From the NCBI RefSeq assembly GCF_041381155.1, contig NC_091134.1:9456755-9520754 (forward strand): 64,000 nt of DNA, read 5' to 3'. Shown here piece by piece: positions 25,223 to 35,666 of this stretch. Source of the stretch: Argopecten irradians. Taxonomy: Eukaryota; Mollusca; Bivalvia; Pectinida; Pectinidae. Each line of letters starts with the position of its first letter. Positions within the stretch are counted from its first letter, which is position 1. The position numbers and the translations under genes are program-made. The notes under the pieces were generated by a model. It was not told where the DNA came from and did no database searches. It saw only the letters and a program-made list of their open reading frames with translations.

Positions 25223-25860
25223 CTGTCAGTATAAAAAGTTATCTTATAATAATTACTGTTATCGTTGGACACGTGAAATGGTAAACAACAAAAATAAATA
25301 TAACAATTTTAATTTTAAAAAGACTGTTAGATAATACTTATGTATGTCATGAAAAAGCTATGCAACATGCAATATCAGAGGTGGAAAACAATAAGCCAAT
25401 CATTTTCAGAGATAAAATATTTGAACATGAACTATTCAGTTTTGCTCAGTAAATAAATAAACAAATGAAATATATATACAATAGATTCAGTAGTGTTTTA
25501 GCTTTTCTTCATCTTTTCTAAATGACGTCTTTCATTTTGTATTTCTGCGAGTTCACGGACGGTATTTCTGCGGAATTAATTTCCGCTGTGAATTACAATA
25601 GCAAGAGCCGACACATTAAAAACTGTGCACAAAATCATTTGATGTTCAAACACCTCGTTGAGAATGTGTCATCAAAATTACTACGAAGTCCTCCATGATC
25701 CTTTTTTTTTATTTTGCTCTAACCAAATTCAGCAAAAATACCACATTGTTTGCTTTAGCCAAATGGTAGTTTCGTATGCATACATACCAAATATAAATGC
25801 GATAGTTGTGTGGAGAAGAGTTAATTCTACGAGAAGGAATCCAAATCCAAGGTGCCTCAT
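24306..25860 (-). CDS. Gene B: secreted Gly/Met-rich repeat protein with C-terminal Cys module (329 aa, 2 exons)
   Basis: Exons are 25860-25788 and 25222-24306, 990 nt in total, joined in phase 1 (G|GT gives Gly25). Residues 1-25 are a signal peptide (MRHLGFGFLLVELTLLHTTIAF). The mature chain is rich in Gly and Met. About seven tandem units of 18 residues (pattern MGGMEGLMGSGMGGTGNA, 54 bp) fill the middle, with less regular Gly/Met sequence on either side. The last 53 residues are a separate module with eight cysteines: C277-x8-C-x-C-x3-C-x9-C-x12-CC-x7-C324. The composition resembles methionine-rich nacre proteins of pearl oysters, but I cannot claim homology without a search. The Cys module shares spacing with gene A. 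A canonical AATAAA lies about 90 nt after the stop, so the transcript end is well placed. Confidence 0.85.
24640..25030 (-). repeat. 54-bp coding tandem repeat in gene B
   Basis: About seven units encode 18 residues each (MGxMEGLMGSGMGGTGNx). Units differ at several codons, so the array is older than the gene A repeat. Confidence 0.85.
25223..25787 (-). other. Gene B intron
   Basis: 565 bp, GT-AG, phase 1, AT-rich; no other feature. Confidence 0.7.
25788..25860 (-). CDS. Gene B exon 1: signal peptide
   Basis: ATG at 25860-25858 follows CATCAGG. The 24 complete codons encode a typical signal peptide ending AFIF. The donor is TTTG|GTATGT, phase 1, matching exon 2. Confidence 0.8.
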
Positions 25861-28144
25861 CCTGATGGTCCAACGAAAAGCGGCTCATTAAATTATAATG
25901 TAACTTGAACATATAAGAACATATGTGTACGTTGCGTTTGAGGCACCGACAGGTTAAATACACATGAACATATAAAATTCTGTGAGTTTGGACATTATAT
26001 ATTTATTACATCGAGACACTCGCATGAGACGTAGGGCATATAATGTATGAAATACAGAAACCCTATTTTCTATGCTCTGATTAAGGGGACATAAAAACTT
26101 AAATAATAATTTCGCCCCTTTAACATCCTCTTCTCGCTTACGTAAACATCTGACGTTTCTTCAACGATCATTAAATGAAAAGTTGTCGTTTATCACACTC
26201 AGTACCAAGCACAATGATAACAATGATAGACACTTAGCCAAAGGGGGTATAAAGACATCTCTGGCGAGTCCTGGTGTCACGGGTGAAGGCTGGTTAATCC
26301 AAGCACGATAACATTCACCTCTCGTGTTCCGTATGTCCGTATATGACAGCTATACTAGGATAAACGATAGCCCCGCGTGATTAATACATTTGCAAATGAA
26401 GTGGAGAAAACAAAGCACAATTATGTTCTTTCTGTGATGATTTGTGTACAAAACATTTTTTTTAACGCTTGTTTAAAGTCTCGCTCCCATCTCAGGCAAG
26501 TTTAATTTGCCGGTGATAGATGCCACTACTGAACATGAGAAAAAAAAATAATGCTAGGCCTATTCATTTTATACATAAATCAGTGAATATATTTAATACT
26601 GCATATGTGAATACTTTACCTCATACAAAAAAAAAAAAAAAAAAAAAAAATTGACAAATCATTGTTAACCAATTTTATTTTCGTAGTGACTTAATTTATT
26701 ACACAACGACCATTTTGCTATGTACGACGTAGTTGTAGTTGAATCTGCTTAGCGGGTAATTGTTTTCGCGGATTCCTATCTTACTTAATCTTCTTTAAAT
26801 ATATTTTGGAAACTATATGCTGCATGTATTAAAAAAAAAGAATAATATATATTAATAGAGCATCCGGCTAGGGTTCTGAGGGCAAGGATGCGGGCCTCTC
26901 TTGCTACAAACTTCACGCTAAAATTAATTCACACGGTTATGGTATAAGGGCCCCGTTTTCTTTGAAAGGGTAGAAAAGTTAATTGGAACTAGATTTTCCC
27001 CTCTCCTATTACACATACAACTAGCGAGACCATCAGTTTCCCTCCACATTCAGTATTTTATCACAGATAATTTTCTTTCTGATATTATAATCTAGTTATT
27101 GTTGAACATTGCAAAAGAACTTGTTTGATGTCCAAACTCCTTGAAGTATGGTGGCAAACTCTTTCAGCTGATTTATCGTGCAGAATTCTAATAAAATACC
27201 TGAGTGTCCCTTAAAGGCGTGTTTCTCTTCAGCCTCACTGATCTAAATACCAACAAACTAAATCGCTTTGATCAGGTATGACATGCGTGATAATTAAATT
27301 TTGCAATGACTAACATTCCATATGATAGTCTTATATGGCAACTGCTGGTGCGTATACAATTTCTTGCTTCCATACATATAATGTAAATAGTACTTTCTTT
27401 TATAATAGATATCGATAGGTTGTTTTTTAATTCTGGAATTCTCTTTACCTAGGATCGATTTATAAACGCCATGGACTAGCTTAAGGGTCAATAATTATAT
27501 CACAGATGACAATGTTTCCCCTTTTTATCGGTATTCTTTATGCATCTTTTTCGTAATTAACGTCATGTCAGGTAAATAATAAATACTTACTTTAGCCAGT
27601 GGCTGCTTTCACCGTTTTCAGGTTTTGTTACCAATGCATAATTTTTAACAATATAAACAACACCTTTATAGGTCAATAGGTAATAGTAATAATTTGTTTA
27701 TATTTTATTACAAAATACATGTTGTATAAATATTACAAAAATACGAATATATTATTAATAAATCAATGTCGCGCACCACTTATTAATAATTATGTTTTCC
27801 ATTTCAGAACAATGCCTAAAATAACGAGGACAAAAATATATCGAAATACACATAAAATGTAATATTACGAAATCATATGCGCGTCAAGGGAAATAACCCA
27901 TATGATGAACTGTGTCGCATAACATTGGCGGTACTTATAAATAGTATACATATATAAGGGCGATAATCATGTTTTGATTAATTGCTTCATAACAAAGTCC
28001 TTCCAATCAAAAATTGCAATCACTTCAGTTCCATTTTACAAATTTCTCTGAGAGCAAAGGCAGTATGACACAAGTTTGTATGCTGTAATAGATCTATAAG
28101 ATAAAGTTTATGGTTTACATGTACTTAGTATATGTCGGTAGTGT
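25861..28144. other. Between genes C and B, no gene seen
   Basis: AT-rich with a 24-base A run at 26627-26650. It should hold the promoter of gene B on the right of 25860, but no clear TATA box is placed. The 3' UTR of gene C occupies the right end. Confidence 0.4.
27704..27709 (-). promoter_or_regulatory. Candidate polyadenylation signal of gene C
   Basis: AATAAA on the minus strand about 440 nt after the gene C stop. Nearer non-canonical signals cannot be excluded. Confidence 0.35.
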
Positions 28145-28687
28145 TCACAGTCTAGATTCCTCTGTCTTTACAGTTTCCGTATTTTTGTTCTGCTGCAGTC
28201 CATTTTTCAAAATACCTTTAACATTTCCTACACTAGTGTTAATTTTTGCTTGATCAGGTTTTGTATCATCTTTTGGTTTTTTGTTGAGCTGCAGTGTGTC
28301 GTCAATCACTTTAATGTCATGTGTGAATTCCGATTTTTCCTTCTTCACCTCGTCACCATAATTGAAAACCGTATTCTGATACCAATTAGGTTCAAGAGAT
28401 TCAATCCGTGGCATCCCCGCCTCATCAGCATCTTTTAGATTGGTCATGGATGGGTGACTTCCAAGTTTAAACGGATGTTTACCTTGTTTTATACGCCGCT
28501 TCGCTCGAATGACCAACGGAATGAACAACGCCATGAAAACAATTAATAGCACAAGAACCCCAGCAAAAATGGCTGCGCCCTTTGAATACTCTTCCTCTGT
28601 CTTGTCTTCCACACGTTTGTCTCGGTGAACAGCCAAAGGGAGAGGGTTGGAAAGTATTCGATGGTCATTTTCTCTGACTAAAATAAT
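28145..28687 (-). CDS. Gene C exon 6: juxtamembrane, TM helix and cytoplasmic tail
   Basis: The acceptor is TTTTTTCAG|ATT. It encodes IILVRENDHR, HRDKRVED, the helix GAAIFAGVLVLLIVFMALFI and the tail ending KTEESRL, stop at 28147-28145. The tail is rich in Lys, Asp and Asn and has no recognisable motif. Confidence 0.87.
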   Translation of the reverse strand: MILVRENDHRILSNPLPLAVHRDKRVEDKTEEEYSKGAAIFAGVLVLLIVFMALFIPLVIRAKRRIKQGKHPFKLGSHPSMTNLKDADEAGMPRIESLEPNWYQNTVFNYGDEVKKEKSEFTHDIKVIDDTLQLNKKPKDDTKPDQAKINTSVGNVKGILKNGLQQNKNTETVKTEESRL

Positions 28688-31600
28688 CTGAAAAAATATG
28701 TGTGTTATGACATTAATGTTGGATAATATATTTAAGTGTTATTGATAATTTTGCATAAAGATATTATCAATGATATTGTAACAAAGATGCCACTGGCTCT
28801 GCCTGGAATCGAACTCGGGAACTCAGGATTACTAGTCTTACGCTCAACCAATCGATCTAAAAGCTCTCACTAGCCGAGATGTGTATTGCGGCTAGTCTTC
28901 ATCTGGGTTACAATTACAATCTCTCACTCAATGTTCATTTTCCAGGACTACCTCTCAAAAAGAAAACGACAGTGTATCTGTTAAAATGATGTATTTTGTT
29001 TTATCATTAAGAAGGTTTTTTTAACAACTTACATAGTCATGTTCAGATTTTCCTTTGACTACTGTTGGTATAACATGTACCCTATTTCTTCTGGCCTACG
29101 TAAGACATTATTCATTTGAAAATACATTTCATGAATGTAGTATATCACAATATTTCATCGTTAGGGATAAACTAGATCAAAGCCAAATGACATCACTGCA
29201 TGTGGAATCGTATGAACATCTCTCATCCCACATTTTCATGATGTGATGTCATGGTTATATATTTCATCTCTAAAAAGAATTCTTACATTGAAAATAAATT
29301 CTGTTGAAGCCTCGACGTCCTCGGTGTTATTGACCACAAGGAAGTTGTCGTCATCAACCATGAATGCATCAGTACCAATTACAAGGAAACTTGTATTGAC
29401 CTAAAACATAATAAATAATAAAAATAATTATTAAGATAAAAAATGTTATATCAGATAAAAAAAACTCGCTTGAAATAGCAAAATACATTTGTGTGGAAAC
29501 AAATCTAGCATATCCAGACCAGGCGTTCGGAATAATAATAAAGCGTTCTTTGATACTCCATTGACAGTATTTATTTGCTGTACAAACATAGATGGAAAAG
29601 GCTAAGATAAAGTCATAGTCTCCATATAATAGCTTAAGAGTGATAAGCTTATCTAAGGAGCAAAGATCACATGATATAGCGCATATTCTTTCATTCCTAC
29701 GGGTGTAATACTGGCTGGTCTAGGGCAATACATTCATGTCGCCTGAGGCTGTATTGCATGGCTACACATGCAATAAAGCCTCGTGACTTCACGGCGTCAA
29801 CAAAATTACTATTTTCTCGGTAAAATTTTAACAATTTTTTTTCACAAACTTGCCTGGTTGTGTTATAAACGATGCAAACAATGGAATTTGTGTTGAAAAT
29901 ATCACGTTATTCTTGATGTATGGAAAATTGACTTTCAGTTAAGTTTTTCTTCGAATTTATTTCAAAATGGCGGGATATCATAGCTGTAAAATTGCAATAG
30001 AACGGCGAGGTATGAAAGAAAATACTCATTCATAAGTAGATATGAAGAATAGGGACATTCTACCCTCGGGATCACAAAATGTTGCAAAACCCTCGGCAAG
30101 CCTCGGGTATGACAACATTTTGTGACCCTCGGGTAGAATATCCCTATCCTTCATATCCACATATGAAAGAGTCTTATAATTTTTCCTGATAATATGAAAT
30201 CATTACTGTATATTGTAAATGTACGCAGATTTTTATTTTCGCTTGACTTTAATATCGCGCATTTATTTTCTTCAAAACTCCTATTTTTCTAATTAAACTC
30301 TAGTGAATGACGCTTTCAAAGAACACACAAATTATTTGCAAAAATAAACCTACGGAAATAATTTCTAAACACAAAGTTGCGGATTTGTAAGAATATCAAA
30401 TGAAAAACGACGAATGATGCGAATTACTTCATATGAGTTTTATCGATGTTTATAATGCTTACAAATGATTTTGTTGGCTTAAATTCAGCTTCATTAAAAA
30501 CGCTACAATGCGATAGAACTATATCTAATTCAGCTTCATTAAAAACTGCTACAATGCGATAAAACTTTATCTAATCAAAATTATTAAGAAAATGTCTGAA
30601 ATATCTTCATTGATATCTACCCATAACGAAGATGGAGAAACCATAATATAATCATTACATTAGAAGCTAAATATACTGACTTTTTCTAAAAATGTGTGTC
30701 ATAAAGGTTTAATCCAAGTGTCAATATTTACATTTACCTGCACTTGGTTTGCGATAACTGCGTCTATTCTGAATCACTGTATAGACATATGGGGAAAGCT
30801 GATTCGTTGTTTTTGAAAAGTTTTGTTTACCACAATTTGTTATTCCGAGGGTAAACTATCTCTATCCTCCCTCTCCACAGATGAAATAATATTTTCTCTC
30901 ATACTGCATGTATTACAGCGTTAGACGACATGAGTGTATTGCATGCGACCAACCAGTATTACACCTGTAGGTATGAGAGAAAAAAAATATTTCCCGAGGG
31001 CCATAGAACATAATAACCTAAGTGAAACGCAAATGTTTTGTTATGTTTTTGAACAATTGCGAAACAAATTATGTATAGAAAGAAGAAAGGACGTGAGGAA
31101 GTTTACGTACGCTGATTATGTCCCCTTTAGTTACAGTCAGTCGGATGAAGTCTATATCCTCGCCATTCCTGATATTTGTCTCGATGGAATGAAGCCTCAC
31201 CATGGATCCATGGACACTTTCCGCAGGGACGTATCCTTCCTTAACGGCTCTAGGCTTGGTGTCTATTTCATACTCATAGTATGTATAAGGAATTTCACCT
31301 GATAAGGAATGAGATAAAATATTACAAACACTTTGTTTGGAAATCATAAAATTCAACCAGATATTATCAAATGAGTGCACATAAAGACACCTAAAATAAA
31401 CAACCCCACACTAGCTTCGTCTTTCAGTCGTGAAAGACGTTCGATATCAAACGTCATAACGAAGAAGCAACTACAGCCGAATTGTGACATAGAAAGTTAG
31501 TTGATCCCGTTTTTTACTCTTGTGATTAGAAATTGATCATAAGTTTCTGTACGGCAATAATTTCGTAGGTTTTCCTAGAAGTGTGTCGTTATGCTCTTAA

Positions 31601-34600
31601 AAACATGGCGTCGAAATTCGAATCCACAAGAGCATATATCTTTCTAACATGCAAATAGAGCTTAAGGATTCCCGATTCTAAAAATATTTCAATAGAGAAA
31701 AAAAAAGAAAAAAAAAAAGAAAAAAAAAAAAAAACGGTCGTATATTCTGCGTGCAATGTTGTATGTAGTTGTTTGTGTTTTTAAATATAGAGTTCAGTTC
31801 CATTTATTTCCGAAAATATATTAAAGCTAGAGCTGCAGACGACCAAACAGAGAGCTGATTTCACCTATGTATCATTTACCATCGTTGGAAATAAATAAAT
31901 GTTAAAAAGCAAAATCAATGGGACATGCAGTACGTGTTTTGGCAGTTATCCATACAATGTCATGTTTCTAGCGTTTGCCTTCAGTGCCAAAATTCGCACC
32001 CCAACCTTTGTTGCTGCACGATTGATAACTACTAAGTATATTATGGACTCTTATCTTCTGATATGACTATTTCGTAACAGGTTTTAAGTCATAAATAAAT
32101 TACCTTTTAACAACAAAATCAAACATTGCTTATCAACAATTACAACAATAAACGAGCTTCAGTCTCATTTAATACACGTGGTAAATACAGAAACCATCAC
32201 ACATGATAAATCCCGCTCGGGGTCAGGGTGACCCCTGACCATCACCCGTGATCAGTGCGTGGGGTTGGTATGTAACCTGGTGCTAAAGCCCTCGATAAAT
32301 ATAAGAATATACGGACTGTATACCATGAATCGTTCTTTCGAATAAAATACGTGTATTCCTTAATATTCCCAGTCTAGCATAATTTTAACAATTTTAATGT
32401 AATATCACACTTCTAATCTATTATCTTTTGTATATTTGCTGATTTGTCAAAAGAGATTACAAACACAGTAGATTTTTCTTTATTTCTTTTTCTCATATAA
32501 AAGACCTTATAACTGAAATTCAACTAGAAAGCCTAACGTTATTGATAAAATACCTTTTATACAATTTTATAAATATCTATATTAACGGATTTATTATACA
32601 GAAATCGAGATTTGACACAAGGTCATCAACACGATTTTAACTTGAAAATATTATGATTAATTCATCAATTATCAATTTGCAACCAAATCAAGAAAATATT
32701 ATCCACGCGGAAATTAAATGTTTTACAGTGTAGGTCAAGTTCACTTACCTGTCACAGCGAGACCCAAGCACACCATTGCCGCTAGCGTGTACATTAGCTT
32801 TCGGGATTCCATCTGTTCAACTAAAAAGAAAACAGACATAATGATCACTATTTAGTATAACATTATCAATTTATGGATGTTAAAAGTCTAGTTAATATAG
32901 TTTTAATGTATTGTTGTTTAATGATAGCAAGGCAAATACTATCTAAGTAAGCAAAGCTTTTAAAATGTTATTAGATGTTCTTTTTTGTTTATAACATTAT
33001 TCGTGAATACATTAATTAGCAATCAATGACTGCTAATTATAAGTACAATGTATATTTGTTAATTACGTTTAATATATTTTATATATGACATTGAGCTCTC
33101 TAGCGACAATACGTGTTTGTGTACCCCGGGTGGATATAATGGAGTATGTGTGTGTTTATGTAAATCGCAGGTATCTAATATATGAATGTACCATCACACA
33201 GTAAGTGGGCGTAAATATCATGATTCTAACGCGACATTATGTATGTAATGATGCAATAACAACTTCCTAAATGGACTTCCTACTTCCTACGCTATATTTC
33301 CGAAATAAATGCCTGAAGACATATTATGAAATTACATATGTAAGGATATGAGCAATAGCCATAGCTTGCTCTAAATTAAAATAGTATATCGTTATAATAC
33401 ACGTGGTGGCATGTAATGGGTAATTTTACATGAAGATATAATCAATGCTGTTGTAACAGAGTGCAGAATTTTATATTTAGAGTTAGATATATGTAAATTT
33501 CCATATCGCTCTCTTGATCAGCCCGCGACCGTTATATCAGCCCAAGGGGCGCAGGCCCGAGGGCTTATGTCAGGTCAAGGTGCGATATCAAAATTGTTAT
33601 ATTATTACCTATATTAACACATTTTGAAAAAAAAAATATAACAATTTAAAACGTTTACGTGAGCTTAGACAGATACTGCTTCATAATTCAATTCATAATG
33701 CTGGTCAATAATATAGGTCAATTTAATGTTGAATTAGTGGGAAGCGTTTCATTACTGTATACGTTATTCAAATACAGAATACCCAGTTAGATGAGCGAAT
33801 TTAAATATATATTTTAAGCAAAATTAACAAGATCCCAGTTAAGACTTATTATGACTTAATCACATTACAATAAATTCTGGCAAGAAGTTAATTTCAGTAT
33901 GGTCAATTTACATTTACAACAGACATAAATTAACAATTCGGCGAGAAAATTGTACGAGTCAATCATTGAAATGTTCAATTTGTTCCTATTTCTCTTTCCG
34001 TTGACAAAAGCATGCCATTTATCTTATTTTTATCCAAAAAGTTCCTTTTTGTGTAATAATTAAATATGAATGGCGATGCTGCGTTTTCGGCGACGTGGAC
34101 AAAACTCGTTTGATCTAATCCTACCTTTAAGACAAAAGTATCCAGTCAAATCATCATTAACAGAATATTTCTTATTTCCGTTATCGTTCCTTATACGTTA
34201 AATATCCAATGTTTTATCCGCTGTCCAATGTAATACAGACTGGTTACAGACTGGTTCCTGCCTCAGTTACCTCCCATGCGGAAGCTACACAGAAGACTGG
34301 TAGCTATAGCGACCAGTCATCTTGAGTAGGATTTTCTAATCTAGATTGCGCATCATTTTTGCGCACGACATGTCATTATGGAGATGGCTACTAAGAGAAA
34401 ATAACGTCATTAACGTCATTCCCATACGCACACTTAGCTCTGGTAGCATGAAATAATTTCAAAACTTGATTTATAAAAAATAGTTTAAATTGTTTATCTA
34501 TTGTCCAAATAGAATAGTTATTCTTTACGTTAAGATCCGTCGCTTCGTTGGGTTTTATAGAGTTTTACCACGTCTAAAATAAGTGATGCCTTTGAAACCA

Positions 34601-35633
34601 GATATGTAAATAGATCAATCAGAAAATCATTATGGTTACCCGCTACCGGTCCCTGTATATATAGTGAGCGGAGTGTGGCGGAGAGTAGAGAAATAGGGAA
34701 GGGATCGAACCAGTCTACGCGGCAACACTAAAAAACACGGATGAAGTGATTATATCAGCCAGGGACGATAAATCATACCAGTCCGGGCTGAAATAAAAAT
34801 ATGAGGTCATAACTTGATATCAGTCCGGACATGTATACAGTATGACGGCGCAGACAGTACAAGAATCGCATGAATAAACATTAAACATAATATCTGCTTC
34901 TGCCAGGGATCGAACTAGGAGCCTCGGGGTTACTAGTCTAACGCCATTTGTTTTTACTTATATTTAATTTGAATATGTCATTCCGCTCTCTCGCGAATTT
35001 TTAGCTGAACATATATAATGCCTCTAGTTCTCAATCCCAACAAGTATGGAAGCCTTTGGGATAGTCAGGATTTTGTCACATTTTTATTGAATCAATCAGA
35101 CACATGAAAAATTGTTACACGAGGACATAATAGTATACAAAAAGAAAGTCCCTTCGGGGATTCCTGTTGTATAACTTTAGTCTGTTCTGTAATTTACATG
35201 TTGGTCCCATTTAATTATTTCACGTCCATTTTAATTTTCTGTCTAAAAGGTAATGGTCACGTTAAGTAGCTTTAAGTTATCTCCAGTCTTAGTTTTGCAT
35301 AGGTAACAGCAATATTTTCCAAATTGGTTCCTTAACATATCTAATAAAGATATTGTATAAAAATAAAAGGTATTTTAAAATAAAAAAAACTACAAAGATA
35401 ACGTTTGTTGTACGTTCTACCGCTTTATTTGTTGTTTGAACTGTTTCAATTTATTTCAAAATAATATGAATATTGATGAAAATAACTATATTGGTAATTT
35501 TTCATAGATTCTGTTCTTGTTAATTTTTCATTTAGATATTTCGTCCGGTTTTGTATACGCAAAAACTGATTTAGTTATCTAATTTACAATTTAATAAGAA
35601 AACAATGTATTAAAACGCACACTTACCAAGCAT
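28145..35633 (-). CDS. Gene C: small type I membrane protein with furin-type site (307 aa)
   Basis: Coding exons are 35633-35627, 32820-32749, 31298-31111, 29400-29287 and 28687-28145: 924 nt, all phases consistent, all GT-AG. Residues 1-27 are a signal peptide (MLVEQMESRKLM then YTLAAMVCLGLAVTG). The ectodomain (about 28-163) is beta-strand-like, has no cysteine and has sequons at N91 and N113. Its last part (DDDNFLVVNNTEDVE to FNIILVREND) faintly recalls the end of a cadherin repeat, but I do not recognise it firmly. RDKR at 149-152 matches the furin consensus, about 12 residues outside the membrane, so shedding is possible. The membrane helix is 164-187, followed by RAKRR and a 120-residue polar tail. 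An alternative start at Met6 opens exon 3. The role is unknown; adhesion or a shed matrix component are both possible. Confidence 0.83.
28688..29286 (-). other. Gene C intron 5
   Basis: 0.6 kb with GT-AG ends. Contains a tRNA-like SINE fragment at 28788-28875. Confidence 0.65.
28788..28875 (-). repeat. tRNA-derived SINE head (Thr-like)
   Basis: On the minus strand, GGTTGAGCGTAAGACTAGTA is followed by a B box GTTCGATTCC. The loop CTAGTAA would present the anticodon AGT. The acceptor-stem halves do not pair well, so this is a SINE remnant, not a tRNA gene. Confidence 0.55.
29287..29400 (-). CDS. Gene C exon 5: ectodomain part 2
   Basis: The acceptor is TATGTTTTAG|GTC and the donor is TTCAAT|GTAAGA; 38 whole codons, phase 0 on both sides. 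It encodes VNTSFLVIGTDAF through EASTEFIFN with both sequons. Confidence 0.8.
29683..30179 (-). mobile_element. Foldback element family P, copy 2
   Basis: About 497 bp, opposite in orientation to copy 1. The hairpin end lies at 30030-30175 and the other end reads GGGTGTAATACTGGCTGG near 29700. It sits inside gene C intron 4. Confidence 0.65.
30482..30573 (+). repeat. 46-bp tandem duplication
   Basis: Two neighbouring copies of AATTCAGCTTCATTAAAAAC plus 26 bp differ at a few bases. Confidence 0.75.
30838..31005 (+). mobile_element. Foldback element family P, copy 3 (internally deleted)
   Basis: Short version retaining CGAGGGTAAACTATC, TTTTCTCTCATAC, the GACCAACCAGTATTACAC region and the GGTATGAGAG end, but lacking the full hairpin. 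It ends about 105 bp from gene C exon 4 on the intron side. Confidence 0.5.
31111..31298 (-). CDS. Gene C exon 4: ectodomain part 1
   Basis: The acceptor is TTCCTTATCAG|GT and the donor is ATCAGC|GTACGT, phase 0. It encodes EIPYTYYEYEIDTKP through DFIRLTVTKGDIIS. Confidence 0.8.
31299..32748 (-). other. Gene C intron 3
   Basis: 1.45 kb, GT-AG. A-rich stretch at 31698-31735; an estrogen-response-element-like palindrome at 32221-32233. Nothing else recognised. Confidence 0.65.
32221..32233. promoter_or_regulatory. Nuclear-receptor-like palindrome
   Basis: GGTCAGGGTGACC is an exact match to the inverted GGTCA-nnn-TGACC pattern of steroid-receptor elements. It is followed at once by CCTGACC, giving a third half-site. 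Binding is not shown. Confidence 0.35.
32749..32820 (-). CDS. Gene C exon 3: signal peptide
   Basis: The acceptor is TTCTTTTTAG|TTGAACAG followed by ATGGAATCC. It encodes MESRKLM and the hydrophobic core YTLAAMVCLGLAVT. The donor is ACAG|GTAAGT, phase 1. Confidence 0.8.
32821..35626 (-). other. Gene C intron 2
   Basis: 2.8 kb, GT-AG. Contains a second tRNA-like SINE fragment at 34895-34950 and a TATATATAG with GC-richer flank at 34655-34700. No coding sequence supported. Confidence 0.6.
34895..34950 (-). repeat. tRNA-derived SINE fragment, same type as 28788
   Basis: The minus strand has GCGTTAGACTAGTAACC and a B box AGTTCGATCCC, matching the copy at 28788-28875. Confidence 0.5.
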
Positions 35634-35666
35634 ATCAATCAACGACGTCCACAAAGAGATCCACCC
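35627..35666 (-). CDS. Gene C exon 2: 5' UTR and first codons
   Basis: A 40-nt exon is bounded by CATTTTTGTAG|GGG and ATGCTTG|GTAAGT. It carries an ATG at 35633-35631 that is in frame with the next exon (MLVEQM). If the internal Met of exon 3 is used instead, this exon is entirely UTR. Confidence 0.6.

Larger units (their letters stand above)
29401..31110 (-). other. Gene C intron 4
   Basis: 1.7 kb, GT-AG. It holds two copies of element P (29683-30179 and 30838-31005) and a 46-bp tandem duplication (30482-30573). Confidence 0.65.

Noticed and set aside
28788-28875. A functional tRNA-Thr gene
   Set aside because: A and B boxes are present but the acceptor and other stems do not pair; a related degraded copy lies at 34895. 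SINE remnant is the better call.
30934-31302. Plus-strand frame of 122 codons
   Set aside because: Antisense of gene C exon 4 plus a piece of element P.
34640-34760. TATATATAG with GC-richer flank, possible promoter
   Set aside because: No start codon with an extended frame or signal peptide follows on the plus strand; it lies in gene C intron 2 on the other strand.
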